This document shows, one piece after another, positions 1 through 6,997 of a DNA stretch of 64,000 nt. The translations under genes and the position numbers were made by a program. The stretch comes from an uncultured Collinsella sp. (GTDB taxonomy: Bacteria; Actinomycetota; Coriobacteriia; Coriobacteriales; Coriobacteriaceae): NCBI GenBank assembly GCA_902493535.1, contig CABUQG010000006.1, forward strand, positions 1 to 64,000, read 5' to 3'. The notes below the pieces were generated by a model. That model worked only from the letters and a program-made list of their open reading frames with translations, did no database searches and was not told the DNA's origin. How positions within the stretch are numbered: the stretch's first letter is position 1; each line of letters starts with the position of its first letter.

Positions 1-287
1 CATCTTGAACACCTTTCGCTCTTAACTAGGTGTCCAATTCATCATACCCACTCCAATCAGGGCATCGGCGCCCGTCCAAGAATTGGGATGCAGTTCAATA
101 CGAGCTCGGGGCTCTTTTCGTCTAGATTGGGGACGCATGGCCGGACGAAAACAATTTGCGTCTGGTAATAAGCGTACGAAAGCGCAATTTACGTCTTAAT
201 TCCGTACGCAAATCAAGACGAAAATCGTTTACGTCTGCTTTAAATCCGTACGAAAACGGTTTTCGTCTTGCAGGGCAGTTGCCGTTT
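1..287. other. Intergenic, no gene; degenerate palindromes
   Basis: I see no convincing gene here. Between about 143 and 272 there are four degenerate units of 30-45 bp, most beginning ACGAAA or ACGCAA and carrying a near-palindrome such as ACGAAAACGGTTTTCGT (249-265). The units are joined by similar CCGT/GCGT ends. They lie just downstream of the leftward ATPase gene and may act as its transcription end or as a repeat element. Confidence 0.4.
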
Positions 288-1379
288 CTACAGTTCAACT
301 TCCAGTTCGGCTTTGTGCTCGTAGAGGTAGTCGCGCATGTAGGGGATGGCAAATGAGACCTTGCCGTACGAGGGAGCCTCGATAATCGATTCTCTTAACA
401 GGCGGCTGCGGACGGAACTCACCTGTTGAGGCGTTTTGTTTAGGGCATCGGCAACCATGCTGGTCGAGCTCGTCTGCCCCAAAGATGCCATGCTCAGCAG
501 ATAAGCGATGCACGTGGGCGGAATGCGCTGTAGCGCGGGCTCAATCACCATGGCACAGAAGCGTTCGCGTGCCGTTGCAATGCCGCGCTCGGCTTCTTCT
601 TCTCCAATAATCGGTGTATGTGCGCGTCTTGCCAACTGCCATGCGTAGTATCCAACGAGTTGGATCATGAAAGGATAACCTTGCGTTGCCTCGGCAAGTT
701 GGCCGGCAATACCTGGCTGCAACTCCATGCCAGACGCTTCAATGGTTTCCTCGAGGGAGTACGACACTTCGGTTACTGCCACAGCCTTCAGGTCAAAGGG
801 GAGGGCACGGCGCAAAAACGTAAGTGTCTTTCCGTTGATGATGCTTTCAATCATCGAAGGCAGCCCCGCAAAAACAAAGGCTATATCAAGGTCTTCGCCG
901 ATAACCTGCTGAATCGCAATGGAGAGCGTTCGGACCTCATCGAGCTCTGCGTCTTGAACCTCGTCGAGAGTGATGAGCAGGCCATTTTCATTCTTGGATA
1001 TTGTCTGTCTCATGGCGTCGCGTAGCGATGGACCGATTCGCTCAATGTCTATGCTGCCGATGGATATGCCAGCTACGGTGGGCTCAAATCTGGCGTGTTT
1101 GGCCTGGAATTTGGGCTGCAGCTGTTCGAGAATGCGTTGGCAAAGTCCCTCGGTTGCGACCTCTTTTATGACCGTCCAGCCACGGCTTTGCGCCAAACGT
1201 GAGCACTCGTCAAGGAGGACCGTCTTGCCCGTTCCACGGACGCCGGCTATGCGCATTAGGCGCCCCGGGGCACCAGGCCCGTTGGCGAGGCCCTCATTGA
1301 ATTCTTCGAGCACATCTTCGCGGCCGATAATCGTGGGAGGTGTTTTACCTGCTGTGGGCTTAAAAGGGTTTGTTTGCAT
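288..1379 (-). CDS. AAA/STAND-type ATPase with C-terminal winged helix
   Basis: A 363-residue P-loop ATPase of the kind often annotated as 'ATP-binding protein' (archaeal-ATPase-like or ORC-like fold). Walker A is GVRGTGKT at residues 46-53 and Walker B is LLITLDEVQ at about 134-142. The C-terminal 80 residues look like a winged helix that ends in a YxKVSFAIP strand turn, so DNA binding or protein sensing is plausible. The ATG at 1379 is preceded by AAAGGTGG at good spacing; a GTG nine bases upstream would overlap that ribosome binding site, so I rejected it. The gene stands alone. Its upstream region is built of 10-bp tandem repeats (1401-1470), suggesting unusual regulation. The substrate or partner is unknown. 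Confidence 0.75.
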   Translation of the reverse strand: MQTNPFKPTAGKTPPTIIGREDVLEEFNEGLANGPGAPGRLMRIAGVRGTGKTVLLDECSRLAQSRGWTVIKEVATEGLCQRILEQLQPKFQAKHARFEPTVAGISIGSIDIERIGPSLRDAMRQTISKNENGLLITLDEVQDAELDEVRTLSIAIQQVIGEDLDIAFVFAGLPSMIESIINGKTLTFLRRALPFDLKAVAVTEVSYSLEETIEASGMELQPGIAGQLAEATQGYPFMIQLVGYYAWQLARRAHTPIIGEEEAERGIATARERFCAMVIEPALQRIPPTCIAYLLSMASLGQTSSTSMVADALNKTPQQVSSVRSRLLRESIIEAPSYGKVSFAIPYMRDYLYEHKAELEVEL

Positions 1380-1400
1380 GTGAGCCACCTTTGCTCAAGA

Positions 1401-1470
1401 TATAGCAAGATATAGCAAAGTATAGCAAGATATAGCAAAGTATAGTGAGATATAGCAACGTATAGCGCTG
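1401..1470. repeat. Seven tandem 10-bp repeats, TATAGCAARR
   Basis: Seven back-to-back copies of a 10-bp unit (TATAGCAAGA, TATAGCAAAG and variants) start 21 bp upstream of the ATPase start codon. The first four alternate GA and AG endings; the last three are more diverged. The period is close to one DNA helical turn, so a protein could bind the same face repeatedly. The strand read by the ATPase gene is pyrimidine-rich (CTATATCTTG). Confidence 0.85.
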
Positions 1471-1492
1471 TTCGCGGGTTCTTACGGTGGTG

Positions 1493-2173
1493 CTATTTTC
1501 CGAATGCCGCGCGGATAAAGCGCTGGGCGAACAGCTTGTTGGCGACGTTGATGACATGGCCCAGGAACAGTGCCGAGATGGCGGTCGTGACGCCAAAGCC
1601 GCCCAGGTTGTACATAAAGATCAGCGACAACGCGAGCGAGGCGGCGACATGTGAGCAGTCAAACACGACTTTTACGTCACCAAAGCGGCGTTTAAGCTTT
1701 TCGGCAATGACTTGCACCAAGCCGTCGGGCGCGTTGGGGACAACGCCCATGTTGACGACGAGACTTACGCCAAATGCGGTGACAGCGAGGGAGAGCAGCA
1801 TGGTCGCAATCTGTGTGGGGAGTGCCGTGGGATGCAGTGGGTTGACCGCCATGAAGAGGTCGGTCAAGCCGCCAATCAGCGTTGAGAAGAACAACTCGAG
1901 CAGGATGCGCGGCTGGAACTCGCTTCGCAAGATGGCTAATTGCGCCACGATGTAGGCGACGTAGGTTGCGGTGATCCAAAAGCCGAGCGTCTTGCCAGTG
2001 AGCATGGATAGGGTTGTGGCAAAGCACGTGAGCGCGGCGACGCCCAGGCCGGATGCCGTCTGGAGACTCATACCGAGTGCCAGTACTGCAACGCCCACAA
2101 GATACATCAGCATTCTGATGACGGTATGGCACCAGTCGATGTTCTCGCCATGCATGATGATGAGCGGTCGCAT
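1493..2173 (-). CDS. YczE/YitT-like integral membrane protein
   Basis: A 226-residue protein with about five hydrophobic helices, resembling the YczE/YitT-like family (DUF6198-type), whose substrate is not established. The ATG at 2173 has a good AAAGGA site upstream. The striking part is the leader: a TATACT -10 (2439-2444), an operator-like palindrome (2415-2428), hairpin element B (2353-2410) and structured element A (2207-2331) precede the gene. The same palindrome and hairpin precede kdgK, and the same element A precedes eda. I infer that this protein belongs to the 2-keto-3-deoxygluconate regulon and may move a sugar acid or related metabolite; nothing in its own sequence proves that. 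Confidence 0.75.
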   Translation of the reverse strand: MRPLIIMHGENIDWCHTVIRMLMYLVGVAVLALGMSLQTASGLGVAALTCFATTLSMLTGKTLGFWITATYVAYIVAQLAILRSEFQPRILLELFFSTLIGGLTDLFMAVNPLHPTALPTQIATMLLSLAVTAFGVSLVVNMGVVPNAPDGLVQVIAEKLKRRFGDVKVVFDCSHVAASLALSLIFMYNLGGFGVTTAISALFLGHVINVANKLFAQRFIRAAFGK

Positions 2174-2206
2174 GTTGCTACCCGTCCTTTCGGTTGTGTG
2201 AAAAAG

Positions 2207-2331
2207 CTGACCCGGGCCGGCAAAAGAGGGTTATCGGAGGCACTGCTGCAAAAGCAGAAAAGCCGGCCCCACGGTCAGTCGTCTAGGAAGTGTCTCGCTG
2301 TGCCGGAATGGGACTAAAGGTCCAACGAGAC
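2207..2331 (-). ncRNA. Structured leader element A, copy 1
   Basis: Shares three conserved blocks with the region before eda (4369-4498). On the plus strand they read GGTTATCGGAGGCACTGCT (2229-2247), CAGTC..TAGGAA.TG (2276-2292) and CCGGAATGGGACT (2303-2315). Linking segments differ but keep pairing: CTGACC 2207-2212 with 2273-2278, GGGCCGGC 2214-2221 with 2262-2269, CTGCT 2243-2247 with 2253-2257, GTCTCG 2292-2297 with 2326-2331. Conserved loops with compensatory stems suggest a cis-regulatory RNA read on the minus strand into the YczE-like gene. The outer stem is followed by CTTTTTC on the RNA strand, so termination control is possible. I do not recognise a known riboswitch class. Confidence 0.65.
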
Positions 2332-2352
2332 GGGAAGAAAGCAAATGGCATT

Positions 2353-2410
2353 GCGTGGGCGATAAGATGCCAAGATGGTAGGGTGTGTCTTAGCATCCTA
2401 TTGCCCACGC
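2353..2410 (-). promoter_or_regulatory. Long hairpin element B, copy 1
   Basis: An imperfect 58-bp inverted repeat: GCGTGGGC 2353-2360 pairs with 2403-2410, GATGC with GCATC, and AAGA 2372-2375 with TCTT 2388-2391. The loop contains GGTAGGGTG on the plus strand. The same architecture and loop occur at 5649-5706 before kdgK, with different but still paired outer stems. Confidence 0.65.
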
Positions 2411-2414
2411 TCAA

Positions 2415-2444
2415 CGAAATCAGTTTCGTTTGAGCCTAAGTATA
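2415..2444 (-). promoter_or_regulatory. Promoter and operator of the YczE-like gene
   Basis: CGAAATCAGTTTCG (2415-2428) is a short palindrome within AACG...CGTT, placed 10 bp downstream of a minus-strand TATACT -10 element (2439-2444). The kdgK promoter has the near-identical CGAAATCGGTTTCG (5724-5737) in the same place. A shared repressor, perhaps the LacI-family protein encoded at 5841, is the simplest reading. Confidence 0.6.
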
Positions 2445-2482
2445 CGCACGGGATTTTATTTGCGAAGAGAAAAACAATAAAA

Positions 2483-2498
2483 AGGTGAACGTTCACCT
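2483..2498. promoter_or_regulatory. Perfect 16-bp palindrome, candidate operator
   Basis: AGGTGAACGTTCACCT is a perfect palindrome between the divergent YczE-like and GntR genes, in an AT-rich promoter-like stretch. It could be an autoregulatory site for the GntR protein encoded downstream or a second LacI-type operator. Confidence 0.55.
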
Positions 2499-2521
2499 AA
2501 TCGCAACAACTCGTTGGCTGT

Positions 2522-2588
2522 AGTTGCGGTGGAATAGTTCCTGTTTTTGCTGCTGAAGGCCTTGAACAGGAACTATTCCACCGCAACT
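2522..2588. repeat. Perfect 24-bp inverted repeat before gntR
   Basis: The arms at 2522-2545 and 2565-2588 are exact reverse complements separated by 19 bp. A related half-copy (AGTTGCGGTGAAATAG) lies just after the GntR gene at about 3367. The element may be a small mobile repeat or an attenuator-like hairpin in the gntR leader. It overlaps the beginning of an apparent N-terminal extension of gntR, which argues against that extension being coding. Confidence 0.7.
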
Positions 2589-2660
2589 TATGAGGGGGCG
2601 GGGGATGCGATAGTATTGCATGGTGGTATTCGACTAACCGAGGACTTATCCGAGGGCTTT

Positions 2661-3353
2661 ATGGAACAGCACCAGCATTATCAGAGCCTGCAAGACCAGG
2701 CGTACAACGCATTGCGCTCCAAGATCATTTATGCCGAGCTCAAGCCCGGCACGCGCCTTTCGGCGATTGGTCTGGAAAAGGAGACGGGAATCGGGCGCAC
2801 GCCCATTCGCGAGTCCTTTGTGCGCCTGCGTGAGCAGGAGCTGGTGGAAACGCGTCCCAAAAGCGGCACCTATGTCTCAAAAATCAGCATGGAGCGCGCC
2901 GAGAACGCCTGTTTCTTGCGCGAAAAACTCGAGAGAAGCGTGCTCATTAAATGCTGTTCGGCCGCCACGCCCGAGCAAAAGCATCGGCTCGAGCAGATCC
3001 TTACCGAGTCCGAGTCGCTCGACCATAGCGAGACGCGTCGTTTCTTTGACCTGGACAACCTGTTCCATGAGACATGTTTTGAGATTGCCGGTCGTCACAT
3101 GTTGTGGGATTGGATGAAGAGCATCAACACGCATTTTGAGCGATATAACTGGTTGCGTATGGTGTCGCAGGATTTGGATTGGGAGCCGATTCGTCGGCAG
3201 CATCGCCGGATTCTTGAGGCCATTAAGAGGGGCGATACCGACGCGGCGAGCTATCTGGCAGAGACACACCTGCACCTGATGCCCGAAGAGCAAGGTCCGG
3301 TTATCGCCTTGCATCCCGACTATTTTGAGCTGTCCAAAGACTCGTTCATCTAA
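2661..3353 (+). CDS. GntR/FadR-family (FCD) transcriptional regulator
   Basis: A 230-residue GntR-family regulator. The N-terminal winged helix (about residues 8-72) has the hallmark GIGRTPIRESFVRL recognition segment. The C-terminal all-helical FCD domain shows the usual metal or ligand residues (DLDNLFHET, a central His in HRRILEAI, and ETHLHLM). FCD regulators usually sense carboxylic or sugar acids, which fits the neighbouring eda and kdgK genes. I chose the ATG at 2661 because an upstream in-frame extension runs through a perfect inverted repeat and is not conserved-looking; the RBS (CGAGGGC) is modest. The gene is divergent from the YczE-like gene, with a 16-bp palindrome between them. 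Confidence 0.85.
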   Translation: MEQHQHYQSLQDQAYNALRSKIIYAELKPGTRLSAIGLEKETGIGRTPIRESFVRLREQELVETRPKSGTYVSKISMERAENACFLREKLERSVLIKCCSAATPEQKHRLEQILTESESLDHSETRRFFDLDNLFHETCFEIAGRHMLWDWMKSINTHFERYNWLRMVSQDLDWEPIRRQHRRILEAIKRGDTDAASYLAETHLHLMPEEQGPVIALHPDYFELSKDSFI

Positions 3354-3676
3354 TCAATCCCCATATAAGTTGCGGTGAAATAGGGGCACAAAGCTGCGGC
3401 GCCGCTTGGGGGAAAAGACCGGAAGCAAGGGTCCATTCCTCCAGACGGCGCCGCAGCTGTTTTGATGGCTCGGCTTTCGTCGATGTGGCTCGGCTGGGCG
3501 CGGTTGCCAGCCGAGTATGCAAAGCGGCTTGGGGGCGTGTCGCTTCCGTCACGTTCTATCAGCATGCAAGACGGTTTTGGTTCTTGCTCGTGACGGAAAC
3601 GGCGCGCTTCCGAGCCGTTTTAAAAGAAAGGGGGCGAGGTCTAGGGTACGCCCCCTTTCACGATAGAGAGCTAAAC
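3354..3676. terminator. Intergenic hairpins between gntR and eda
   Basis: No gene seen. Three hairpins are visible: AGCTGCGGCGCCG with its complement about 50 bp on, followed by GTTTT (about 3390-3465), likely the gntR terminator; CTCGGCTGG with CCAGCCGAG (about 3488-3516); and GAAAGGGGGCG with CGCCCCCTTTC (about 3627-3660), which sits right after the eda stop and can terminate from either side. Confidence 0.6.
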
Positions 3677-4318
3677 CTAGCCGCGGACCTTCTTGACGAC
3701 ATCCATGGCCTCGCGGGCGATCTGCTCGACCTTGGAGAAGTCGCCGTCGGCAAACAGGGCCGGCTTGACCATCCAGGTGCCACCGCAGGCGATGATGGCA
3801 GAGGAGCTCAGGTACTCCTCGACGTTGGCGGTGCTCACGCCGCCGGTAGGCATAAAGCGGTGACCGACAAACGGAGCGGCGAGGGCCTTGATGGTGCTCA
3901 GGCCGCCATACTGGGACGCGGGGAAGAACTTGGTGACCTTGAGGCCCAGGTTCTCGGCTGCGGTAACCTCGGAGGGGGTCACGGTGCCGGGAAGGACGGG
4001 CAGGTCGATGTCGATGCAGTGCTTCACGACGTTCTCGTTGTAACCCGGGGAGACGATGAACTTGGCACCGGCGGCGCGGGCCTGCTCAACCTGCTCGACG
4101 GTCAGGACAGTGCCGGCGCCAACGCACATCTCGGGCTCGGCCTCGGCCATAGCGGCGATGCACTCGGCGGCGCAGGCGGTGCGGAAGGTGACCTCGGCGG
4201 ACTTCATGCCAGCTGCCATAAGGGCGTGGGCGAGCGGAGCGGCGTCCTCGACCTTGTCGAGCACAACGACCGGCACGATGCCCAGGGACTCAAGCGTGGT
4301 GTAGAACTGATCGAACAT
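3677..4318 (-). CDS. eda: KDPG/KHG aldolase
   Basis: A 213-residue class I aldolase that cleaves 2-keto-3-deoxy-6-phosphogluconate to pyruvate and glyceraldehyde 3-phosphate. The Schiff-base lysine is K130 in KVTKFFPAS; VTFRTACA (43-50), GAGTVL (67-72) and a PTGGVS phosphate-binding motif are all present. Length is normal for the family. The start has AAAGGAAC seven bases upstream. It lies downstream of kdgK in the same direction, and the 253-bp gap between them holds structured element A, so aldolase output may be tuned separately from the kinase. A strong terminator follows. Confidence 0.95.
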   Translation of the reverse strand: MFDQFYTTLESLGIVPVVVLDKVEDAAPLAHALMAAGMKSAEVTFRTACAAECIAAMAEAEPEMCVGAGTVLTVEQVEQARAAGAKFIVSPGYNENVVKHCIDIDLPVLPGTVTPSEVTAAENLGLKVTKFFPASQYGGLSTIKALAAPFVGHRFMPTGGVSTANVEEYLSSSAIIACGGTWMVKPALFADGDFSKVEQIAREAMDVVKKVRG

Positions 4319-4368
4319 GATGTTCCTTTCGATGTGTGGCGCGCATGGGCGCGTGATTGCCAAATGTG

Positions 4369-4498
4369 CTGGTCAGGAGCCGATTTTGGATTGGTTATCG
4401 GAGGCACTGCTTGGGGTTCAAGCAATTCCAAAACCGGCTGCTCGACCAGTCATGTAGGAAATGCCAGGCAAAACCGGAATGGGACTGGTGGTTTTGCC
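4369..4498 (-). ncRNA. Structured leader element A, copy 2
   Basis: Second copy of the element at 2207-2331. The conserved blocks are at 4393-4411, 4447-4463 and 4474-4486 (plus-strand reading). Stems are kept although sequences differ: CTGGTC 4369-4374 with 4444-4449, AGCCG 4378-4382 with 4435-4439, TTTTGGA 4384-4390 with 4427-4433, GCTTG 4409-4413 with 4419-4423, and GGCAAAA 4467-4473 with 4492-4498. It sits between kdgK and eda, about 50 bases before the eda start. Confidence 0.65.
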
Positions 4499-4571
4499 CG
4501 GCCGGAGGAATCGGGGAGCGGGCCGCAGGGGTATGGGATTGGAAAGCTGCGGCCCGCGGAATGGAGACGGA

Positions 4572-5606
4572 CTAGCGTGCGACGCGGGTGCCACCGTCGG
4601 CGGCGGATGCCGCGGCTGCGATCTCGTCTGCGGTCACCAAGTTGGAATCGCCCTTGATAGTGAGCTTGAGGATCGAGGCTGCAATCGCGTAGTTGACAGC
4701 GTCCTGCGGGTCAAAGTCGTTGATGAGGGCATGGACGAGGCCGGCGTTGAAAGCGTCGCCGGCGGCAACGCCCTCGAGTACGTGCACGTCGTGAGCCGGG
4801 GAGAACCAGTGCTCGCCGCTCTCGGCCTCAAAGAGCATGCCCATCCAGATGGAGCGCTCGACGCAGGAGATGTTGCGGACGACCGAGGCGACCTTCTTGC
4901 AGCCGTACTCGGCGCAGATCTGACGGGCCATCTCGACATAGGTGTCGCGCTCCTCGATGCCGTGGGCAAGGGAGCCAGAGACGCAGGTCATACCGAGGCC
5001 AGCAGGCGCATCCTCGTCGTTGGCGATGCAGATGTCGACGAGCGGCAGGAGTTTCCTCATGGTGGCCTGCGACTTCTCGGGCGACCACATCTTGCCGCGA
5101 TAGTTCACGTCACACACGGTGGTGATGCCCTTGGCGCGGCAGGCGGCGAGCGCATCCTTGCAGGCGGCGGCCATCTCATCGGAGACGGCGGGGGTCACGC
5201 CGGAGAAATAGAAGACATCGATGCCCTTGAGGATCTCGTCCCAGTCAAAGACGTCGCGCTTGGCCATGTTGATGGCAGAGTACTTGCGGTCGTAGACGCA
5301 ACCGTTGCCGCGCTGCGAGGCACCGACCTCAAACACATAGGAGCCAAGGCGGTCGCCCTGACGCACGACGCGCGTGGTGTCGACGTCGTAGGCCTTCAGC
5401 GAACGCAGGGCGCACTCGCCCAGACGGTTGGCCGGGACAACGGAGACGTAAGCGGCCTTGTCGCCCTGGTAGGCCAGGGAAAGCGCAGTGTTGGCCTCGG
5501 CGCCGCCGTAACGGACGTCAAACTCGGTTGCCTGCTCAATACGCAGGTGGTCTTTGGGTGAGAGTCTCATCATGATCTCGCCGAAGGTAAGAACCGTTTT
5601 ACCCAT
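4572..5606 (-). CDS. kdgK: PfkB-family sugar kinase, probable KDG kinase
   Basis: A 344-residue PfkB/ribokinase-type kinase. It begins with the typical FGEIMMRLSP strand and substrate loop, and the C-terminal signature reads GVAAGDAFNAGLVHALI, containing the catalytic Asp. Paired with eda it most likely phosphorylates 2-keto-3-deoxygluconate to KDPG, the last two steps of uronate and pectin breakdown; substrate identity is inferred from context. The ATG at 5606 is preceded by AAAAGGAG; an upstream extension of about 20 codons enters the leader and is rejected. The leader carries hairpin element B and an operator-like palindrome, and a divergent LacI gene lies upstream. Confidence 0.88.
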   Translation of the reverse strand: MGKTVLTFGEIMMRLSPKDHLRIEQATEFDVRYGGAEANTALSLAYQGDKAAYVSVVPANRLGECALRSLKAYDVDTTRVVRQGDRLGSYVFEVGASQRGNGCVYDRKYSAINMAKRDVFDWDEILKGIDVFYFSGVTPAVSDEMAAACKDALAACRAKGITTVCDVNYRGKMWSPEKSQATMRKLLPLVDICIANDEDAPAGLGMTCVSGSLAHGIEERDTYVEMARQICAEYGCKKVASVVRNISCVERSIWMGMLFEAESGEHWFSPAHDVHVLEGVAAGDAFNAGLVHALINDFDPQDAVNYAIAASILKLTIKGDSNLVTADEIAAAASAADGGTRVAR

Positions 5607-5648
5607 GGTCGCGCAGCTCCTTTTACTCGTGCGTACACCTTTGATATG

Positions 5649-5706
5649 GCGTTGGCACGCAGGTGCCAAGACGGTAGGGTGCGTCTTTGCACCTGCGTGT
5701 CAACGC
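5649..5706 (-). promoter_or_regulatory. Long hairpin element B, copy 2
   Basis: A nearly perfect 58-bp inverted repeat in the kdgK leader: GCGTTG 5649-5654 pairs with 5701-5706, CACGCAGGTGC 5656-5666 with 5689-5699, AAGACG 5668-5673 with 5682-5687, leaving the loop GTAGGGTG. Compared with 2353-2410 the stems have changed on both sides while the loop is kept. Confidence 0.65.
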
Positions 5707-5710
5707 TTGC

Positions 5711-5754
5711 CGAAATCGGTTTACGAAATCGGTTTCGTTTCGAGTTGTAGTATA
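5711..5754. promoter_or_regulatory. kdgK/lacI divergent promoter and operator
   Basis: CGAAATCGGTTTCG (5724-5737), with a further CGAAATCGGTTT copy at 5711-5722, lies 11 bp downstream of a minus-strand TATACT -10 (5749-5754). The placement would block kdgK transcription when bound. The same TATACT can serve as a -10 on the plus strand for the LacI gene, allowing coordinated autoregulation. Confidence 0.6.
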
Positions 5755-5840
5755 CTCACCTACAGCGTTTTGCAACCGAGATTTTTAAAAAAATGCCTAA
5801 AATGGCTCAGATCGCCGACAATTGGGAAACGGGGTGCGTT

Positions 5841-6863
5841 ATGGCGCAGATGAGAATCAAGGACATTGCCGCCGAGGCGGGCGTGAGTCCGGCCACGGTC
5901 TCGCGCTACCTCAACAACCGCCCCGGGCAAATGACCGAGGAGACTCGTGCTCGCATCGCGGCGGTTATCGAGCGCACCGGCTATCGCCCGCGTGCCGCCG
6001 CGCGCAATCTGCGCAGCTCGCGCACCAACCTCATTGGCGTGATCTTGGCCGACATCGCCAACCCGTTCTCCAGCGCCATGCTCGAAGGGCTTTCCGCCAG
6101 CGCCGCCGCGCGCGGCTGCTCGCTCATGACGGCCATTAGCGGAAACGACCCCGCCAAGGAGGCCGAGTCGCTCACCAGGCTTATCGACGCTGGCGTAGAT
6201 GGCCTGGTCGTCAACACCTGCGGAGGCAATGACGAGGCGATCGCCGCGGCAGCGGGACGTCTGCCCGTCGTGCTGCTCGACCGCGACGTTGCCGACGGCG
6301 GTGTCGATCTAGTGACATCTAACAACCGTGAGCTGGTCGCCGGTCTGGTAGACGCCTTGGCCGCTGCAGGCAGCGAGCGCCTGTGCCTGCTCACCGAGGC
6401 AAGCGACGACAGCCCCGTGCGTCGCGAGCGTGCCGAGGCCTTTGCCGACGAACTTTCGCGACGCGGCCTTGCGGGTGAGGTCGTCACTCTGGCCGACGGT
6501 GGCGCCTCGGGCGTCGGCCGCTTGGACGAGACCATCCGCGGCTATGCAGGCAAAAAGCTCGGCCTCATTGCTGTCAACGGCCTGGTTTTCCTGCGTCTGA
6601 CCGAGGCGCTGGCGCAGCTTGGTCCCTCGCTGCCGGCGGGGCTCAAAATCGCGACGTTTGACGACTACCCCTGGAACCATGTGCTCTTTGGCGGCGTGAC
6701 CACGGCCGCGCAAGACACCCTTACAATCGCCGAGCGCGTGGTCGAGCGCCTCTCCGAGCGCATCGACGTTGTTACCACTACAGTGGGCGAGGCCGCAAAG
6801 CTGGCGCCCAAACGCATCGAGATCCCCGGCCACATCGAACATCGCGCATCAACCTCGCGCTAA
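5841..6863 (+). CDS. LacI-family transcriptional regulator
   Basis: A 340-residue LacI-type repressor. The N-terminal helix-turn-helix and hinge read IKDIAAEAGVSPATVSRYLN followed by GYRPRAAARNLRS; the remainder is a periplasmic-binding-protein-like sensor domain. It is divergent from kdgK with about 230 bp between, so it probably controls kdgK-eda in response to a sugar acid. The palindromes at 5711-5737 and 2415-2428 are the natural operator candidates. I used the ATG at 5841, preceded by GGGGTG; the ATG at 5850 is a close alternative. The upstream extension is unlikely because it spans the promoter. Confidence 0.88.
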   Translation: MAQMRIKDIAAEAGVSPATVSRYLNNRPGQMTEETRARIAAVIERTGYRPRAAARNLRSSRTNLIGVILADIANPFSSAMLEGLSASAAARGCSLMTAISGNDPAKEAESLTRLIDAGVDGLVVNTCGGNDEAIAAAAGRLPVVLLDRDVADGGVDLVTSNNRELVAGLVDALAAAGSERLCLLTEASDDSPVRRERAEAFADELSRRGLAGEVVTLADGGASGVGRLDETIRGYAGKKLGLIAVNGLVFLRLTEALAQLGPSLPAGLKIATFDDYPWNHVLFGGVTTAAQDTLTIAERVVERLSERIDVVTTTVGEAAKLAPKRIEIPGHIEHRASTSR

Positions 6864-6917
6864 CCATTCGTTCGCAACTGCCTGTTCACACACGTTTTTT
6901 GAGCGCTTGATACGCTT

Positions 6918-6932
6918 TAACCCTGCGGAAAC
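6918..6932 (+). promoter_or_regulatory. GlnR-box-like site upstream of glnA
   Basis: TAAC, six bases, GAAAC (6918-6932) matches half of the published actinobacterial GlnR consensus (gTnAC-n6-GaAAC). It lies about 65 bp upstream of the glnA start, and a GlnR-like regulator gene follows glnA directly. Confidence 0.4.
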
Positions 6933-6997
6933 ATTTTTCTGCGATAGTATCTGCGATATAGACCAGTCGAAACCCGCCCGAAAGAAAGGGGAGCGAC

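Noticed and set aside
1401..1470. CRISPR array
   Set aside because: Units are 10 bp with no spacers and no cas genes anywhere in the window.
1360..1596. Hydrophobic frame reading YLTILCYILLYF through the 10-bp repeats
   Set aside because: It is simply the translation of the tandem repeats, with no ribosome site.
2207..2331. Element A as a TPP, cobalamin, FMN, SAM or T-box leader
   Set aside because: None of the consensus strings I know for those classes is present on either strand.
2547..2660. N-terminal extension of the GntR regulator
   Set aside because: The extension crosses a perfect 24-bp inverted repeat and lacks a ribosome site; the ATG at 2661 fits the family's N-terminus.
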